From: Rhodoflexus caldus
GTDB taxonomy: Bacteria > Bacteroidota > Bacteroidia > Cytophagales > Thermoflexibacteraceae
Direction of reading: 5' to 3'
Assembly: GCF_021206925.1 (NCBI RefSeq)
Contig: NZ_JAJPRF010000004.1
Location: 62,001-126,000, forward strand
DNA: 64,000 nucleotides
Part shown: positions 61,490-64,000 of the stretch, one piece after another
Position numbering within the stretch: position 1 is the first letter of the stretch
Layout: each line of letters opens with the position of its first letter
The notes under the pieces: generated by a model
Database searches by the model: none
Told to the model about the DNA's origin: nothing
Seen by the model: the letters and a program-made list of their open reading frames with translations, nothing else
Position numbers and translations under genes: made by a program

Positions 61490-62635
61490 ATGTTTTTATC
61501 ATTCATCATACCATATCGCAACCGTGAAACCGAGCGTGTAATCAGATGCTTACAATCCCTTCAAAACCAAAAAACCGACAGTGATTTTGAGATTGTTTTG
61601 GCAGACTACGGCAGCGATGAAGCCGAACAAAAAGCCATTGAAACCATCTGTCGCAATTTGGGTGTTAACTACATTTACTACAATTCGCGCAGGCAGTTTT
61701 GGTCGCGGGCACATGCCGTTAATATAGGTATTACGGCCGCCTCCGGTCAATATCTAGTGATAGTTGATATAGATTTGATTTATCCGCCGCATTTTGCCGC
61801 TGCCATGTTGCAAAAAATAAATGAACAATCCTTCGTGCAATACCAGTGCTACTATCTGCCGCCCGAAGTTTCCGATTATGAGCGGTTGGACTTTGACAAG
61901 TCTTATCCTTATCCGGTCAATTCCATCAGCGAAAGCGGCGGCCTGATTGCTGTTCCGCGCCATGCCATGTACGAAATCGGCGGCTTTGACGAATATTTCA
62001 AAGTTTGGGGCGTGGAAGATATGGATTTGAAAAAACGCCTGCGAAAAATCGGACTGACCCGCAAGGTGCTTTCCATAGAAGAAGCGCCGACTTTTCACCA
62101 ATGGCATCCGCCTGCCTCTACCGAAGAATTAATGCCTGCGCTTTGGCTCAAAGCCATGGAAAAGTACGAAAAGCGAAAAACCGAAGTCAAAGTCCCGTAT
62201 TTGAATCACCCCCCGCAAGAACTGCAACGCCCTGCGCTGGTAGTTTTTGAACAACCGGATGCGGCACTTGCCAATGGGGCGATCGCTTTCACATTTGAGT
62301 ACCCTACCTTGCAGTCATACATTGATTTTGCCAAAACCTTCTATGCGCTGCCCTCAGGCGCAACGCTGATAGTGCGGCAAACTTTTGAGCCCATTCAAGC
62401 CTCACCCAATGCTAAACTGGCAGGGCTGTTTCGCTTAGTCAATCGTTTGTTGGAACGCCTGTCGGTTTCCTATCGCGTAACGGAATACTTTACCTTTGAA
62501 ACTGAGTTAGTTACGTTTATTAACGCACGCGACTTTTTGTTCTACTTTATTGCTGACAATCAGGAAAGCATAGCAGACTATGCCTTTGAAACTGTGTTTG
62601 AGCGAAGTATCCAATGCGTACTTATCAAGAAATGA
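61490..62635 (+). CDS. Family 2 glycosyltransferase with C-terminal extension
   Basis: 381 residues. The GT-A fold: LSFIIPYRNRETERVIRCLQSL, ADYGSDE, VIVDIDLIYPPHF (metal-binding Asp pair), and GGFDEYFKVWGVEDMDLKKRL (acceptor/catalytic region). The ATG at 61490 is chosen over 61406, which overlaps asnB. The C-terminal ~130 residues are a separate alpha/beta part without a catalytic motif. Eleven bases after asnB; its stop overlaps the next start (ATGA). Confidence 0.88.
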   Translation: MFLSFIIPYRNRETERVIRCLQSLQNQKTDSDFEIVLADYGSDEAEQKAIETICRNLGVNYIYYNSRRQFWSRAHAVNIGITAASGQYLVIVDIDLIYPPHFAAAMLQKINEQSFVQYQCYYLPPEVSDYERLDFDKSYPYPVNSISESGGLIAVPRHAMYEIGGFDEYFKVWGVEDMDLKKRLRKIGLTRKVLSIEEAPTFHQWHPPASTEELMPALWLKAMEKYEKRKTEVKVPYLNHPPQELQRPALVVFEQPDAALANGAIAFTFEYPTLQSYIDFAKTFYALPSGATLIVRQTFEPIQASPNAKLAGLFRLVNRLLERLSVSYRVTEYFTFETELVTFINARDFLFYFIADNQESIADYAFETVFERSIQCVLIKK

Positions 62636-63561
62636 ACTACGCACCCATAGCTTTATTTTGTTACAAACGTCCTTGGCATTTGCAACGGACACTGGAAGCC
62701 CTTGAGCAAAACGAAGGCGCAAAAGAAAGTGTGCTTTACATATTTGCCGACGGGGCAAAACCCAATGCATCCCCCACCGACAGGGAAAATATTGCTGCCG
62801 TTCGGCGTTTGATTCGCCAAAATTGGCAATTCAGAGAAATAATCGTTAATGAAAAATCTGAAAATCAAGGACTTGCGGCTTCAATTATTGCAGGCGTAAC
62901 GCAAGTGGTCAATCATCACGGGCGCATAATTGTGCTGGAAGATGACATGGTTACATCGCCTTATTTCTTGCGCTTTATGAACGATGCCCTGCAATGTTAC
63001 GCCGATGCGCCCGAAGTTACCGCCGTTACTGCCTACATCTACGACATCCCGAACTTGCCCGAAACCTTCTTCCTCAACGACCCAGGCTGTTGGGGCTGGG
63101 CTACTTGGCAACGCGCTTGGCAGCTTTTTAATCCCGACGGCAAATATTTAATGCAGGAAATTGCTCAAAGAAAGCTCATTGGCGCATTTAATTACGAAAG
63201 CACCTATCCTTACTACCAAATGCTTGTCGACCAAGTCAAAGGCAAAAACGATTCGTGGGCAATTCGCTGGTATGCGTCTCTATTTTTAGAAAATAAGTTG
63301 GCTCTTTATCCGGGCAAACCGCTGGTTGAAAATATTGGCAACGACGAAAGCGGAACACACGCAGGAAGTGAAGAATTTTATCGGGTACGATTAGCCGCGC
63401 ATCCCGTACAGGTATTGCCTCAGCCGCTTGCAGCCAATCAAGATGCGCGGGCTGCCGTTGTAGCATACTTAGCCGCACAAAACTACATGCCGCCACTCTG
63501 GAAAAAATACATCGGGCGCATCAAAAAAATGCTATCTTTGAACGCTAACACAGGCAAATGA
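62632..63561 (+). CDS. Family 2-like glycosyltransferase
   Basis: 309 residues. Opens APIALFCYKRPWHLQRTLEALE and shows ILEDDMVTSPYFL (DxD-type motif) and GCWGWATWQRAW, typical of a GT family linked to polysaccharide synthesis. ATG at 62632 overlaps the stop of the preceding gene. An earlier ATG at 62614 is possible. Its own stop overlaps the methyltransferase start (ATGA). Confidence 0.85.
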   Translation: MNYAPIALFCYKRPWHLQRTLEALEQNEGAKESVLYIFADGAKPNASPTDRENIAAVRRLIRQNWQFREIIVNEKSENQGLAASIIAGVTQVVNHHGRIIVLEDDMVTSPYFLRFMNDALQCYADAPEVTAVTAYIYDIPNLPETFFLNDPGCWGWATWQRAWQLFNPDGKYLMQEIAQRKLIGAFNYESTYPYYQMLVDQVKGKNDSWAIRWYASLFLENKLALYPGKPLVENIGNDESGTHAGSEEFYRVRLAAHPVQVLPQPLAANQDARAAVVAYLAAQNYMPPLWKKYIGRIKKMLSLNANTGK

Positions 63562-64000
63562 TACGGCGCATCATTCATAAAGTCCGCGAAACTTTCTTTT
63601 TTGAGCAAACCTACCCGATTCATTGGAAAGGCAACTTTCCCGATTGGGCATCTGCCATGCAACATGCGCGCGGATATGACGATGCGGCTATTTTAGAGCG
63701 CATCAAGCAATCGGCGCTGGCGGTCAAAGAGGGAAAGGCACTGTTTGAACGCGACGGCAAGCTGTTTTACGAACCCTTCTACGACTATCCGCTGCTTAGT
63801 TTTTTGCTGAAAGCTGCCCTAGAAAACAACAGCAAGTTGCGCGTGCTGGACTTTGGCGGTTCGCTCGGCAGCACTTGGTTTCAGCATCGGGCGCTGTTGC
63901 AAGGGCTTGACGTTCAGTGGTATGTAGTAGAACAGCCGCACTATGTCGCACTGGGGCAAGAACTGTTTCACGGTGATAAAGTGCTGCAATTTTATTATCA
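63558..64000 (+). CDS. SAM-dependent methyltransferase, TIGR04325-like (cut by window end)
   Basis: 147 visible residues of an incomplete gene. Begins MIRRIIHKVRETFFFEQTYP, then FPDWASAM and the cofactor motif VLDFGGSLGSTWFQ, with YVVEQPHYVALG as the acidic-strand segment. This is the pattern of methyltransferases annotated as TIGR04325 in polysaccharide clusters. It is translationally coupled to the glycosyltransferase gene (ATGA overlap). Its end is beyond the window. Confidence 0.8.
   Translation, partial: MIRRIIHKVRETFFFEQTYPIHWKGNFPDWASAMQHARGYDDAAILERIKQSALAVKEGKALFERDGKLFYEPFYDYPLLSFLLKAALENNSKLRVLDFGGSLGSTWFQHRALLQGLDVQWYVVEQPHYVALGQELFHGDKVLQFYY

Noticed and set aside
1-64000. tRNA, rRNA, insertion sequence, integrase or phage genes
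   Set aside because: None was recognised on either strand by eye; a tRNA or covariance-model scan would be needed to exclude small RNAs.

Overview
The window is a bacterial chromosome segment from a member of the Bacteroidota, most likely a Cytophagales-type gliding bacterium. The evidence is a SprE/PorW lipoprotein of the type IX secretion system (T9SS), a very large secreted protein with a gliding-motility-type C-terminal sorting domain, a DUF4249 lipoprotein, DUF2147, TAnnTTTG promoter elements, weak Shine-Dalgarno sequences, and an ATP synthase cluster that lacks its beta and epsilon genes. No rRNA, tRNA, CRISPR array, transposase or phage gene was found. Almost everything looks like ordinary chromosomal backbone, with a few lineage-specific genes. 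The species cannot be fixed from this sequence alone.

Layout: 1-5.9 kb holds a partial c-type heme protein, a DUF4249 lipoprotein, a signal-less NMT1/THI5-like binding protein, a DUF350 membrane protein with a membrane-anchored spermidine-synthase-like enzyme, an alpha/beta hydrolase and an AlbA_2 regulator. 6-8.4 kb (minus strand) is an amino-acid transporter of the NSS family, a 34-residue MetS-like partner that is easy to miss, and hypoxanthine phosphoribosyltransferase. 8.5-10.4 kb encodes small exported proteins. 10.6-13 kb (minus) is an overlapping ECF sigma / membrane anti-sigma / exported-protein unit. 13.3-17.6 kb (minus) carries topoisomerase IV subunit A, a nuclease-A-inhibitor homologue and a class A beta-lactamase-like serine hydrolase. 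17.6-20.3 kb has a NagB/PIG-L fusion and ribosomal proteins L21 and L27. 21-27 kb (minus) has a MarR / DUF2147 / beta-oxidation unit and a glycoside hydrolase family 2 protein that seems to have lost its active site. 27.1-34.1 kb (minus) is the ATP synthase cluster (a, c, b, delta, alpha, gamma) preceded by an AtpZ-like protein, a bactofilin and an M23 peptidase.

34.2-37.1 kb holds sprE and an overlapping cytidylyltransferase. 37.3-47.4 kb is a mix: a DUF697/SHOCT protein, methylmalonyl-CoA epimerase, aldehyde dehydrogenase, hisC, an AAA ATPase, an isolated nuoI-nuoJ pair with an acyltransferase, rsmA and a Rieske protein. 47.5-52 kb is one 1,488-residue secreted adhesin-like protein with a lectin-like N-terminus and repeats. 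52.2-58 kb (minus) is a three-gene RND efflux pump. 58.7 kb to the end is a PLP enzyme followed by a tightly packed surface-glycan cluster (asparagine synthase, two glycosyltransferases, a methyltransferase cut by the window edge).

I did not find a clearly new multi-gene system. The best candidates for something undescribed are the MetS-like microprotein, the inactivated GH2 protein, the cytosolic THI5-like protein, the NuiA homologue coupled to a serine hydrolase, a strongly structured gap after parC, a diverged intergenic element present twice, and a perfect 13-base tandem repeat.
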